A stretch of DNA of 16,408 bases from an uncultured euryarchaeote (GCA_937897365.1 CALCOP010000012.1:1-16408); one strand, 5' to 3'. Positions 8,577 to 16,408 are shown, counted from the stretch's first letter. The notes: generated from the letters alone by a model not told the origin. Made by a program: numbers and translations.

Positions 8577-9658
8577 CGAGACACCTCCACACGTTTCACA
8601 TCAACTTCGAGATATAATTGCGCTCCTTGAGTTTCGACTGTAAAACCATCCGCACCACTTGCTCTCATGAACGGGGCATATCCAACGTACGAATCTAAAG
8701 TCCCCGATGCTCGGTTGAGGTTATACTCATCCAACATTCGGTCATGATACTGGGGTGTAATCAAATCGTTAAGTGCGTTAACAACAGTGAACTTGACATT
8801 GTAGGCTTCGCCCGTGAAAAGCGTCATAGGCCCCAATGACATCATGTTCATACCGATTTTATTTCCTGAGCCAAGCGAACCGTTGATGGTCACATCGCTG
8901 AGCACTAAAGATAATCGAAACTCGCCGTTGACAAGCGGGTCAATTTCTATACTTGGAAATTGAGATACGACCCAAGGTTCGTTCGGGAATCTCTCTACGC
9001 GTGCATTGTTCATCAGTCCAATTTGATGTTCCCCTTGTCCAAGAGAAGTGGTAATCTGGATTCCAGAAAGAAGATATGTTACACTGCGATGAATCGGATT
9101 GCCGTCGGAATCATAGACTGTGACGAGCATCCAGTGTTGTTGGTTTGAATTATGTGAAATTAATACCTCCTCATGTGAGGTTTCAAACGAAAAGTTCTCA
9201 ATGCCAAACTGGGTCTCAATCGTTACGCTACGTGCGGTTTCATTCATTGCCAAAATGCCAATTGTTGAACTGTTGAGATCTCGCACGGTAATGGTTTCAT
9301 ACGGTGTTAAATCAGCAGATATCGTCCATGTTTCAACTTTTTCAATGGACTGAATCATTGTGGATTGTAATGCAAGTGTATGCCGGATTCCCGTCCCTTC
9401 AGGTGCCCCACCCGCAACATCGATTCGGTCTTCGAAACGGTCGGCAATTCCATTCGCACTGTTCCAATTTGTATTGTCCTCAAAATCGGTAATGTATGGA
9501 TTCAAGAAAACCCATACCCCACCCATAATTGTAATGACCATTGCGAGCATCATGACGACTCCCAGAACTTCGCTGACTGCCCGTTTGTCTCGTTGAAGAG
9601 ACGGGCGCCAAACTGAGTTTGGTTGTGCGTTCACATACCGCACAACCTTTGGCATCAT
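8573..9658 (-). CDS. Archaeal type IV pilin-like protein, first gene of operon
   Basis: 361 residues. A leader of about 26 residues ends in L21-Q-R-D-K-R26 and is followed by AVSEVLGVVMMLAMVITIMGG, close to the archaeal pilin N-terminal pattern (R-[GA]-V-S-x-V-[IL]-G) and to the Glu-containing DUF7289-like variants of Halobacteria (from memory). Predicted cleavage is at or near K25/R26 with the hydrophobic helix at about 27-50. The rest is a beta-rich extracellular domain of about 300 residues without Cys, longer than a major pilin. Two adjacent ATGs (9658 and 9655) are possible starts; AGAAGG lies about ten bases before the first. It heads the operon behind a TATA box and a palindrome. Its stop overlaps the ATG of the next gene as ATGA, so the three proteins are probably made together and may assemble together. 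Confidence 0.87.
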   Translation of the reverse strand: MMPKVVRYVNAQPNSVWRPSLQRDKRAVSEVLGVVMMLAMVITIMGGVWVFLNPYITDFEDNTNWNSANGIADRFEDRIDVAGGAPEGTGIRHTLALQSTMIQSIEKVETWTISADLTPYETITVRDLNSSTIGILAMNETARSVTIETQFGIENFSFETSHEEVLISHNSNQQHWMLVTVYDSDGNPIHRSVTYLLSGIQITTSLGQGEHQIGLMNNARVERFPNEPWVVSQFPSIEIDPLVNGEFRLSLVLSDVTINGSLGSGNKIGMNMMSLGPMTLFTGEAYNVKFTVVNALNDLITPQYHDRMLDEYNLNRASGTLDSYVGYAPFMRASGADGFTVETQGAQLYLEVDVKRVEVSR

Positions 9659-9674
9659 TTAGCAGTTGACCTTC

Positions 9675-9696
9675 TCACCCCCCCATAGGGGGGTGA
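9675..9696. promoter_or_regulatory. Perfect palindrome near pilin-operon transcription start
   Basis: Nine-base arms TCACCCCCC and GGGGGGTGA are separated by CATA. It lies in the 47-base gap between the hydrolase stop and the first pilin gene, centred about 22 bases after the TATA box centre, which is roughly where archaeal transcription would start. That position suits a repressor operator or an initially transcribed hairpin. A T4 run follows only on the plus strand, where no gene ends, so a terminator reading is weaker. Confidence 0.6.
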
Positions 9697-9703
9697 TTTT
9701 GAG

Positions 9704-9710
9704 ATTTATA
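9704..9710 (-). promoter_or_regulatory. Probable TATA box of pilin operon
   Basis: On the minus strand the sequence reads TATAAAT and overlaps the TAA stop of the hydrolase gene. Archaeal initiation about 22-27 bases downstream would fall near 9680, giving a leader of about 20-25 bases before the ATG at 9658. Assignment is by motif and spacing only. Confidence 0.5.
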
Positions 9711-10524
9711 CTCCTGACGACGTCTGTTTTTCAAGCAACTCTTTATCTGTACTTCTTCCGATATAGTGGGAGCGTTCAGGTCCCTCTTGGAGTGAAATTG
9801 TCATGTCTCCAGTGAACAGTTCATCAATGTGGTAGAGCACAGTCGATTCTGCAAGATAAGGCTGGTTATTTTTTTCCGATAAATGTGTGAGGGAAATACT
9901 CTTGGTAGCGGGTGTACAAACTTGGGCTAAGAAGCGTCCAGTCTGGTCATTGGACAAGTGACCACCTCTGCTGCTAATTCGATCTTTGAGCGAGTATGGA
10001 TATGGGCCGTTCATCAAACGGTTGTGATCATAATTTGCCTCGATAGAAATGTGTTCGCAACCACGCACATGCGTAACCAGTTCATCCGTCCATGAACCGA
10101 GGTCAGTGATAACTGCAGCTCTTTGCCCATTATGGCTTGCAATAAAGGCGACGTTATCAGCTCCAGAATGCGGCACTGGGACCGGTAGAATTGCTAAATC
10201 TTCACTCACTCGAATCACATCGAGTGCTTCAAAATAATGTGTGAGTTCTGGAAGCAGACCGAGTTCTTCTGCTGTACGGTGATTTGCCTGGATGTGAACA
10301 TTCCACCTTTTCTGAGTGACAGCAGCTCCTCCGCCATGGTCTCCATGGTGATGCGTAATGAAAATATAATCGATATCGGTAGGATGAAGGTTCAATCTTC
10401 CGAGTCTTTTCTCGAGTTGCGCTCCACTAAAACCTTGGTCAATCAACACCTTTGCTTGCTCGGTTTCAAGCAACGTCGCGTTTCCGCGACTGCCTGTGCC
10501 AAGATGCGTGAGTGTCATGGTCAT
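9706..10524 (-). CDS. YycJ/WalJ-like metallo-beta-lactamase-fold hydrolase
   Basis: 272 residues from the ATG at 10524. The zinc signature is complete: HHHGDH at 58-63, a later PHSG histidine, the ITDLG aspartate and a C-terminal LTHLSEKNN histidine. The N-terminal LGTGSRGNATLLE and the pair GPYPYSLKDRISSRGGHLSN / LTHLSEKNN match the YycJ (VicX/WalJ) group, whose usual length is about 260-270. Members are thought to be metal-dependent phosphodiesterases or nucleases acting in the cytoplasm; the substrate here is unknown. In-frame ATGs at 10539, 10533, 10524 and 10518 are possible starts. I chose 10524 because it follows the stop of the upstream 52-residue gene by one base; 10539 would overlap that gene by 14 bases. 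No signal peptide is present. The gene has no evident functional tie to the pilin operon downstream. Confidence 0.9.
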   Translation of the reverse strand: MTMTLTHLGTGSRGNATLLETEQAKVLIDQGFSGAQLEKRLGRLNLHPTDIDYIFITHHHGDHGGGAAVTQKRWNVHIQANHRTAEELGLLPELTHYFEALDVIRVSEDLAILPVPVPHSGADNVAFIASHNGQRAAVITDLGSWTDELVTHVRGCEHISIEANYDHNRLMNGPYPYSLKDRISSRGGHLSNDQTGRFLAQVCTPATKSISLTHLSEKNNQPYLAESTVLYHIDELFTGDMTISLQEGPERSHYIGRSTDKELLEKQTSSGV

Positions 10525-10525
10525 C

Positions 10526-10684
10526 TCAATCATCGTCATCGTAGCGCGAACGGTCTTTGAAGAAACCGCATGTTAGGCTTACTTTAGGCGGTGTTTCACC
10601 GTGTGAGGTCTCATTTCCAAACAAGAAATTCACGTTTAAGCCGAACGAATCTTTGGACTGACGAACGAGGTCTTGTCCGAACAT
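10526..10684 (-). CDS. Small unknown protein upstream of the hydrolase
   Basis: 52 residues, starting MFGQDLVRQSKDSFG and ending KDRSRYDDDD. It is soluble, with no membrane segment, one Cys and a strongly acidic last four residues. I do not recognise a family. Three things support it as a real gene: a near-consensus ribosome binding site GAGGGTGAT six bases before the ATG, a stop codon one base before an ATG of the hydrolase gene, and the lack of any other gene in this gap. The open frame continues upstream to a TAA at 10772-10774 but has no ATG, GTG or TTG there, so the ATG at 10684 is the only usual start. It probably forms an operon with the hydrolase and could be a partner or regulator of it. 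It could still be a chance frame; conservation would decide. Confidence 0.55.
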   Translation of the reverse strand: MFGQDLVRQSKDSFGLNVNFLFGNETSHGETPPKVSLTCGFFKDRSRYDDDD

Positions 10685-10690
10685 CGCTCC

Positions 10691-10699
10691 ATCACCCTC
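10691..10699 (-). promoter_or_regulatory. Ribosome binding site of the 52-residue gene
   Basis: The minus strand reads GAGGGTGAT, close to GGAGGTGAT, ending six bases before the ATG at 10684. It is the main reason for accepting the small gene. Confidence 0.5.
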
Positions 10700-10759
10700 A
10701 TAAGTGTCTTGAAAGGGTTGAGCACTTGCGAAGCGTATGCTTTGTAGGCTGGTCTCCAG
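10700..10759. other. Divergent intergenic region
   Basis: About 75 bases separate the minus-strand small gene (start 10684) from the giant plus-strand gene (start 10760), so both promoters should lie here or inside the opposite gene. I see no convincing TATA box for either; CTACAAAG on the minus strand near 10740-10747 and CATAAGTG on the plus strand at 10699-10706 are weak candidates. No ribosome binding site precedes the giant gene, which may be leaderless. Confidence 0.3.
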
Positions 10760-13700
10760 ATGCGTCGTAGTTTAACCACTCTTCTAACCACACTTGCCGT
10801 CGTTGCAAGCTTGATGTTTATGTCACAGTTTCCAGCAATTTCATCTGTATCTAATTTACATCCGGATACGACGGATGGCGACGAACCTCCTACAACGGAC
10901 TCCGATGGTGACAAAATCCCAGATGTCCATGAAAATCTGTTTGATGAGTGGATGAATTGGACGGCAGTCGACGGTCGAGAAATTTACATGCCCGGAATGG
11001 ACAGTAATAATGCGTCCGATGCACTTGTCGATAACGACCGTGATGGTCTCAATGCGACCGAAGAGTTTTGTTGGCCTTATCCGGCAAATTGCACTGCTCC
11101 TGGCTTCCCGCGCGGCCTTACAGGGGTCGTCGATAGCGAAGGTGAGCGCAGTTATCTTGACCCCCGTATAGCAGATACTGATGGTGATGGAATGCCTGAT
11201 GGATATGAGGCATACATGTGCGAACGGGTAGGTGGATTCAACATCTTTTCGTTAAAATATGAATGTCAAAATTTCGACCCTCTCAATGGTTCAGATATCT
11301 ACGACGATCCGGATGAGGATGGATTTGATGTCAATCGTGATGGGGTTTTATCGACGACTGAGCGTTTTTCATCTCCGGAAGAATACATCCATGGTGCTCC
11401 ATTAAATCACACGACAGAATTGGACGGTATGTGGTGCTCTGCTACTTTGCCTGATGGCTCTGTTTTCAAGAATTGGCCTTTTATCCCTACAGGTCCAAAT
11501 GCGACCTTTACAAATTTACTCTCCGCATGCACTGAAAACGCAACGTTGGTAATTGACGAAGATCTTTGGTTGGGCACCGACCCGCTTCTTGAGGACTCAG
11601 ATCGCTACCACTGGGATGGTTTTTCCATTCGTAGACTCTTTCCTTCATTCGGTGACGGAATTCCCGACGGCTGGGAAGTCCATTTCGGTCTTGACCCCCT
11701 CAACCGTACAAACGCTCTTCTCGACCCCGATTTGGATGGTTGGGATGCAAACCGTGATGGCGCCATTTCGCCCGATGTCAGTCGTACTCTTACCGCCCTC
11801 GCATTAGGCGAATCGCTGTCCACATTGGAAGAATATTTCGTGCACGAAGATAACGGAAATTCAGTTCTTCCAGGTTTGAAATCAGTACTTCTTGGAAATC
11901 AGGATGGTAGCCATGAGTCAATCCCGTTGAGTTTTGTAACACCTGCTGAAGAGATGAGTCTCATCCATTACGATCTTCGGGACTTAGAGAGCGACGATAC
12001 GATGATTTATGCTACAACAAGGTATGGCGTGACGGTTTTCGATTTTGATCAATCAGTGAATTATGACCACTGGATGCCTCAAGGTATAGAGCTGCATGAA
12101 TCACTCTTACTTTCTATGCAGGATACTAATTTTGCTTTAGCCCTTGCTACAAACGTTGGATTGGCAGTTGCTCCTCTCCAAGCCAATGGCGATCTTGCAC
12201 CACTGGCAAGTTGGTCTTGGTCTCTCTCCGATGAAATATTTGCACTTTCTGCATTGAATATTGAAGGTCAAAATCGACAAGTCATTGGTTTAGGCCAATT
12301 TGGTCAGGGTTCAGTCTTTGAAATCACAACTGCTTCGTTGATTGCCCAACAATACCCTATTGCTGCGGGTCTTAATTCGGCACTTAGCCAATCGAATGCT
12401 ACTGTAACTGCTATCAGTCATGGTGCTGCTGGTGGAGGCAATAATACGCTGTATGTTGGTACTGACCGAGGATTGATAATAGGCGAGACTTCTACGGCAA
12501 GAGGAGAATTTAATCCCTCATGGAGATTTTACTACACTCCGGAAGTAACCCCTTATCCCACAGCAATCGATGAATTGCGATCTCTTTCACTTGGAATGAT
12601 TGCGAATCCTGCTGAGGTTCGTTCAATGGTTCTCGATGGGCCTACGCCAAATAATGCTCAGGTTCTGTGGTTTGGAACTCCTTCTGGCGTACACATGATG
12701 AATCTCCTTGACAACTCAATTTCTCACAGTGGGCTGTTAGAGCACCCGGGTGTCGAAGGCAAGTATCTTCGAGAATACAACAACATCCACTCAATACACC
12801 CTACGGGTGATGAAATATTGGTTGGCTCAGACAAAGGACTTTGGGCAATTTCAGGAGACTATTCTGCCGTTTACGGTTTCCAAAAGCAAGAAACTGTATA
12901 TGGCGAAATTGTTACAATACAAACGATGGACGTCGATGGAAATACCACTGTTTTCACTGGTTCGAGCCCAGGCCAATATGCGAATTTAGAGTTGATTAAT
13001 CCTGGTGCCAATGACTCCGATAATGACGGGATGCCTGACGGTTGGGAAGTCGCCAATGGATTGGACCCAACCGATCCTTGGGACTCTCTCTTTGATACCG
13101 ATGGTGACGGAATCGATATTGACCAATCTGAAGATGGTTTCTTGGAACGCTTGTGGACGAATCTTGACGAGTATCGTTTCGTGAGTCAAACTCCGAATGG
13201 TTACAATTCTACGAATCCAAAAGCAGGTGATACCGACGGAGATGGATTAGGAGATGGCAGCGAATACTTCGGATTCTTTTACGAGAATTCTACGCTATGG
13301 TGTCATTACACCGTCCAGATGGAATACATTTGCGATGATGCAGCCGGACAAGCAGCAAACGCAACATATCTTGGCCTTTCCAGCAGTGACCAAGGTACAG
13401 ACCCAACAAACTTCGACAGTGATGGCGACGGTATGCCCGACGGTTGGGAAATACATCATCGTCGGTGGATTGGTTCATCGTTTACCGGTGGGAATAATTG
13501 GACACTTGACCCGAACCGAGCTGAGGACGCGAATTGGGACGCAGACAGCGATGGTTTGGCTAATCTTTGCGAGTATCAATGGTCGCTTGTTCGCAGTGCT
13601 GCAATCGAAGGATTGTTGCTTGAATCGCACGGAGAATCTGTGAATGCAAGTCTTGAGTGGTTTGATGCAGACCCAAATAATATCGATTCTGATGGCGACT

Positions 13701-16408
13701 CATTGCCCGATGGCTGGGAATCCGGCGGTGCGTGCACATGGAACCCGTCACGTCAAGGCGTGAATCCTCTGAATGCTTCTGACCTCTTTGAAAATCCAGA
13801 CGGTGATGGCTATGATATCAATCATGATGGGATTTTGACCGACAATGAAGCATTCGTGAATTACTTAGAGTTCCATATCCGTTCTGACCTCTTCAGCGGA
13901 AATCAGACGTTTGATGGTGAAGCAATTCCAACTGGGTTTACCACGGATTTGTTTTCCAATGTGAGTTCATTTGGGATACCAGAAGCAAACTTCGGTGAAC
14001 GTGCATCGGGCGCAGTCACAGCGCTGCAGTCAATTACTGACGTAGGTTCTTCCGATCCGCTTGATGCGGATTCAGATTCCGACGGAATGCCCGATGGATG
14101 GGAAATATGGTTCGCACGCTGGGATGTTCTTGATGACGGATGGACCCTCAATCCTCTGGATGCTTCAGACCGGTGGGAAGATGCAGATGAAGATGGTATG
14201 GCAAACTGGGAAGAATACAACTCCATTGCCCCTGAGTACACTGAAACTGACGAAAATCGTTCAGCTCCACAATGGTTTGTCACAACGATTGGGTCTGCAT
14301 TTGCTCTGCAACAATGGCCAGGAAATTCAGTCGAGTATTCCTTTGGTTCGTTCATTACCTCGGACCAAGTTAACCTCACAGGATGGACTTGCGATCCAAA
14401 CAATGTCGACACCGACGGAGATGGTATGATTGATGGGATAGAACAATTGTTTACCTCTTGGAATCTCACCGCAGAAACGTGGACACTTAATCCGCTTGTC
14501 CCTGGTGATGGTGGGTTTGACGGTGATGCTGATGGGTTGACGGATAGCCAAGAATTTGCCATTGCTGTTGAAGCCCCAAACAACGGATTAGACCATCCTT
14601 CTGACGCGCCGCTTCTGCACCTTGACGGTGATGTTCAACAACCCACTGAAAAAGCTCAAAGAGTATTCAACATTCTCATTACGAAGGAAACCAGAGGTAA
14701 GCGACTGTTGACTGATTTCAATGACTGGCAAGCGGGAGTTCCACCGAATGCAATTCTTTCCACACTACTCGGCATGTCTGACCCAACCAACCCTGATACG
14801 GATGATGACGGAATGTATGATGGCTTTGAGTATTGGTTTACAGAGTGGGATTTAGAAGAGAACCGCTGGAGCATGAATCCGCTTATTGACAGCGATGTAA
14901 ATCTTGATACAGATGGCGATAGTTTCGATTGCGACGGGGATGGAAATATCTCGATGGAAGAACGTTTCTCTAATTTACGCGAATGGGAATCCCGTACGTA
15001 TGGGAAATATACCGAGCGATTTTCAGTTCCTGCTGACAGGGGAATTGTCAACTTTGGCGATGATGCAATGGAGGCTTACATGGAAGAACAAGGACTGTCT
15101 GTCCTGCAGGCACAACAAGCACTCTACACAGATTTCGTCTCAAAGAGCCAATCAAGTGCCGATAGGATGGACATGATTAACGAATTTAACCAAGATAATT
15201 TCAACAGAACGCTTTTGGGAATATCAGACCCAACAAATACCGATTCTGATTCTGATGGGATTGAGGATGGTTGGGAGTATTGCTATGCAGTCTATGGTAT
15301 GGAAGACCCTTCTACCATCAACCACTGGGCATCAAATCCTCTCAATCCTTGGGATGTGAATTATGATGGCGACCGTGATGGCTGGTATGACCGAACCGTA
15401 TTTGACAAACCTGCGGCACAGGGTAGTTGGTCTGGGCGTGTGTTTACTCCAGGGAACGCCCTTATTCAATCTGGCATTGGTGATTTACCATTTACCAACT
15501 GGATGGAATGGGATAATATGACTCGTCCGGATTTGAATGACTCGGATGGTGACAGTGTTTCGTACTCGACCGTGGTGTCAAACGGTGCGGTTGTTTATCA
15601 TCAACAAGATTTCAATTTATCTGATGGACGAGAGGTGTTCAAGTATGGAATTAATCCGAGTGACAACGACTCTGATGGAGACATGTTGCCAGACTGGTAT
15701 GAGTATTCGAAGGCTTGGAACGAATCAAATGATAATTTCAGCTCATTCTTACAAATCCAAGTTATTTGGATCGATGCTGCAACAGGTGGCTCATGTACGA
15801 CTGATACAAATTCATGCCTTCCGCTTTCTCAACAAGGTTCGAGTGGAATACTTTCACGTCCAAACCTCGCATCGGCATGGTTTACCTTGAACCCGGCAGA
15901 CCCAGTGGATGCAAATTACGACCCTGATCAAGATGGAAATTGGGATTGTACGGGAGCTGGTTGTGTGTATGAACCTTACACGAATTTCCAGGAATTCTTC
16001 AGCATTACCGATTCAGATTTATCCTCTCCGAATGCAGTTCGTCTCAGCGGAATGATTTACGACGGAGAAATCGTATTGGAATGGTGGCAATTGAGAGCAG
16101 CGCTCTTGAAACTCGATTCATCTGGAATCAGTGCTGAAAATTATTTGAAGATGGATCAATCGTTTGCAAATGATATTCGTTATGCCTATATCGTTGATGA
16201 CAAAGATACCAATTTCCTCGTATTAGATTCAAGTGATGATGAAATTCATTTAGCGGGCAACAGAACAGACCTTTGGGACATCTACTACGTAGGTTCACCC
16301 GACACAGCACCCGTTAGGGCAGTTGGCGAGCATGAATTAGGCTGGTATTTACTCGATTTGGATAACGACCACATCGCAGAAGGCACAGACCCAACGAATT
16401 GGGATACC
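10760..16408 (+). CDS. Giant secreted protein with paired calcium-binding repeats and inserted propeller (3' partial)
   Basis: I translated this frame codon by codon: 1883 codons from the ATG with no stop, running off the window end. An in-frame TAG at 10745-10747 excludes an earlier start. Residues 1-30 form a Sec-type signal peptide (MRR, then LTTLLTTLAVVASLMFM). The mature part is dominated by acidic motifs of the form D-[ST]-D-G-D-G-M-P-D-G-W-E, as in thrombospondin type 3-like calcium repeats, for example at residues 47, 139, 752, 886, 976, 1104, 1217, 1346, 1495 and 1637. Each full unit is paired with a second motif, [ND]-P-L-x-x-x-D followed by another acidic loop. Residues 385-745 lack these motifs and look like a beta-propeller. 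No protease, glycosidase or membrane segment is visible. Likely role: an extracellular adhesin, matrix or surface-layer protein rigidified by calcium, inferred. A C-terminal anchor may lie beyond the window. Confidence 0.9.
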   Translation, partial: MRRSLTTLLTTLAVVASLMFMSQFPAISSVSNLHPDTTDGDEPPTTDSDGDKIPDVHENLFDEWMNWTAVDGREIYMPGMDSNNASDALVDNDRDGLNATEEFCWPYPANCTAPGFPRGLTGVVDSEGERSYLDPRIADTDGDGMPDGYEAYMCERVGGFNIFSLKYECQNFDPLNGSDIYDDPDEDGFDVNRDGVLSTTERFSSPEEYIHGAPLNHTTELDGMWCSATLPDGSVFKNWPFIPTGPNATFTNLLSACTENATLVIDEDLWLGTDPLLEDSDRYHWDGFSIRRLFPSFGDGIPDGWEVHFGLDPLNRTNALLDPDLDGWDANRDGAISPDVSRTLTALALGESLSTLEEYFVHEDNGNSVLPGLKSVLLGNQDGSHESIPLSFVTPAEEMSLIHYDLRDLESDDTMIYATTRYGVTVFDFDQSVNYDHWMPQGIELHESLLLSMQDTNFALALATNVGLAVAPLQANGDLAPLASWSWSLSDEIFALSALNIEGQNRQVIGLGQFGQGSVFEITTASLIAQQYPIAAGLNSALSQSNATVTAISHGAAGGGNNTLYVGTDRGLIIGETSTARGEFNPSWRFYYTPEVTPYPTAIDELRSLSLGMIANPAEVRSMVLDGPTPNNAQVLWFGTPSGVHMMNLLDNSISHSGLLEHPGVEGKYLREYNNIHSIHPTGDEILVGSDKGLWAISGDYSAVYGFQKQETVYGEIVTIQTMDVDGNTTVFTGSSPGQYANLELINPGANDSDNDGMPDGWEVANGLDPTDPWDSLFDTDGDGIDIDQSEDGFLERLWTNLDEYRFVSQTPNGYNSTNPKAGDTDGDGLGDGSEYFGFFYENSTLWCHYTVQMEYICDDAAGQAANATYLGLSSSDQGTDPTNFDSDGDGMPDGWEIHHRRWIGSSFTGGNNWTLDPNRAEDANWDADSDGLANLCEYQWSLVRSAAIEGLLLESHGESVNASLEWFDADPNNIDSDGDSLPDGWESGGACTWNPSRQGVNPLNASDLFENPDGDGYDINHDGILTDNEAFVNYLEFHIRSDLFSGNQTFDGEAIPTGFTTDLFSNVSSFGIPEANFGERASGAVTALQSITDVGSSDPLDADSDSDGMPDGWEIWFARWDVLDDGWTLNPLDASDRWEDADEDGMANWEEYNSIAPEYTETDENRSAPQWFVTTIGSAFALQQWPGNSVEYSFGSFITSDQVNLTGWTCDPNNVDTDGDGMIDGIEQLFTSWNLTAETWTLNPLVPGDGGFDGDADGLTDSQEFAIAVEAPNNGLDHPSDAPLLHLDGDVQQPTEKAQRVFNILITKETRGKRLLTDFNDWQAGVPPNAILSTLLGMSDPTNPDTDDDGMYDGFEYWFTEWDLEENRWSMNPLIDSDVNLDTDGDSFDCDGDGNISMEERFSNLREWESRTYGKYTERFSVPADRGIVNFGDDAMEAYMEEQGLSVLQAQQALYTDFVSKSQSSADRMDMINEFNQDNFNRTLLGISDPTNTDSDSDGIEDGWEYCYAVYGMEDPSTINHWASNPLNPWDVNYDGDRDGWYDRTVFDKPAAQGSWSGRVFTPGNALIQSGIGDLPFTNWMEWDNMTRPDLNDSDGDSVSYSTVVSNGAVVYHQQDFNLSDGREVFKYGINPSDNDSDGDMLPDWYEYSKAWNESNDNFSSFLQIQVIWIDAATGGSCTTDTNSCLPLSQQGSSGILSRPNLASAWFTLNPADPVDANYDPDQDGNWDCTGAGCVYEPYTNFQEFFSITDSDLSSPNAVRLSGMIYDGEIVLEWWQLRAALLKLDSSGISAENYLKMDQSFANDIRYAYIVDDKDTNFLVLDSSDDEIHLAGNRTDLWDIYYVGSPDTAPVRAVGEHELGWYLLDLDNDHIAEGTDPTNWDT
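11174..16408 (+). repeat. Ten-fold composite A+B calcium-binding protein repeat
   Basis: Motif A (DSDGDGMPDGWE type) occurs at residues 139, 298 (shortened to FGDGIPDGWE), 752, 886, 976, 1104, 1217, 1346, 1495 and 1637. Motif B ([ND]PLxxxD with a following DxDxDG loop, often ending in a T/N-x-x-E-[EFY] helix) follows at 174, 312, 769, 917, 1002, 1131, 1244, 1373, 1526 and 1711. A-to-B spacing is 26-27 residues in four successive units (976 to 1373) and looser elsewhere. An extra A-type motif is at 824, and an eleventh unit begins at the window end (DPTNWDT). Copies differ in bases and residues, so this is an old protein repeat rather than a recent tandem duplication. Confidence 0.8.
11912..12994 (+). 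other. Beta-propeller-like insert inside the giant protein
   Basis: Residues about 385-745 carry seven strand-turn motifs of the type h-h-h-G-T-x-x-G-h: MIYATTRYGV (415), FALALATNVGL (458), QVIGLGQFGQG (507), NTLYVGTDRGL (562), QVLWFGTPSGV (634), DEILVGSDKGL (684) and TTVFTGSSPG (729). Spacing of 43-72 residues fits one motif per blade, giving a seven-bladed propeller similar to PQQ, WD40 or two-component-regulator propellers. The calcium motifs stop before it and resume at 752. Fold assignment rests on the pattern alone. Confidence 0.6.

Noticed and set aside
9675..9700. Hairpin plus T4 as an intrinsic terminator
   Set aside because: The T-run is on the plus strand, where no gene ends. On the minus strand, the direction of both flanking genes, no T-run follows the hairpin.
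10636..10914. 92-residue minus-strand open frame across the divergent gap
   Set aside because: It overlaps the signal-peptide region of the giant gene and is out of frame with the better-supported 52-residue gene in the same place.
13903..14583. 226-residue minus-strand open frame
   Set aside because: It lies wholly antisense to the giant repeat protein. Its Ser/Pro-rich low-complexity product is what the reverse complement of Asp-Gly-rich codons produces, and it has no ribosome binding site context or domain.
11174..16408. Dockerin/cellulosome interpretation of the acidic repeats
   Set aside because: The loops have the thrombospondin-3-like GMPDGWE ending rather than the paired dockerin F-hand pattern, and no cohesin or glycosidase is present.

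Overview
The window looks like a piece of a planktonic marine archaeal genome. The best guess is a Marine Group II/III type member of Thermoplasmatota (Candidatus Poseidoniia). The evidence is three consecutive genes with archaeal type IV pilin-like N-termini, strong GGAGGTG-type ribosome binding sites, ATGA-coupled genes, an archaeal TATA box, and very large acidic exported proteins rich in Asp, Asn and Gly with calcium-binding motifs. The archaeal assignment is fairly firm. The group assignment is inference from gene style and was not tested by search.

Layout: (1) 1-3308, plus strand: the C-terminal 1101 residues of a cell-surface protein (beta-helix, MopE-like calcium motif, Ig-like domains, one membrane segment, short cytoplasmic tail). 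(2) 3368-5893, plus strand: a STAND-type ATPase with an N-terminal winged helix, an NTPase core and C-terminal TPRs, probably a signal-responsive regulator. (3) 9658-5890, minus strand: a three-gene pilin-like operon (361, 736 and 159 residues) joined by two ATGA overlaps; its last stop codon interlocks with the stop of the ATPase gene. (4) 9659-9711: a short gap with a TATA box and a perfect 9-bp-arm palindrome near the predicted transcription start of the pilin operon. (5) 10684-9706, minus strand: a 52-residue unknown protein and a YycJ/WalJ-like metallo-beta-lactamase-fold hydrolase, separated by one base. (6) 10760-16408, plus strand: the first 1883 residues of a giant secreted protein with no stop codon before the window end. 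It carries about ten paired calcium-binding repeats and an inserted seven-motif beta-propeller-like region.

Apart from the hydrolase and the 52-residue protein, every gene either lies outside the cell or could regulate genes that do. A reasonable working picture, which is inference, is a surface-interaction locus: a membrane-anchored beta-helix/Ig protein next to a DNA-binding STAND regulator, facing an operon of pilin-like subunits with large ectodomains, with a giant calcium-stabilised adhesin or matrix protein nearby. No tRNA, rRNA, CRISPR array, transposase or phage gene was seen.
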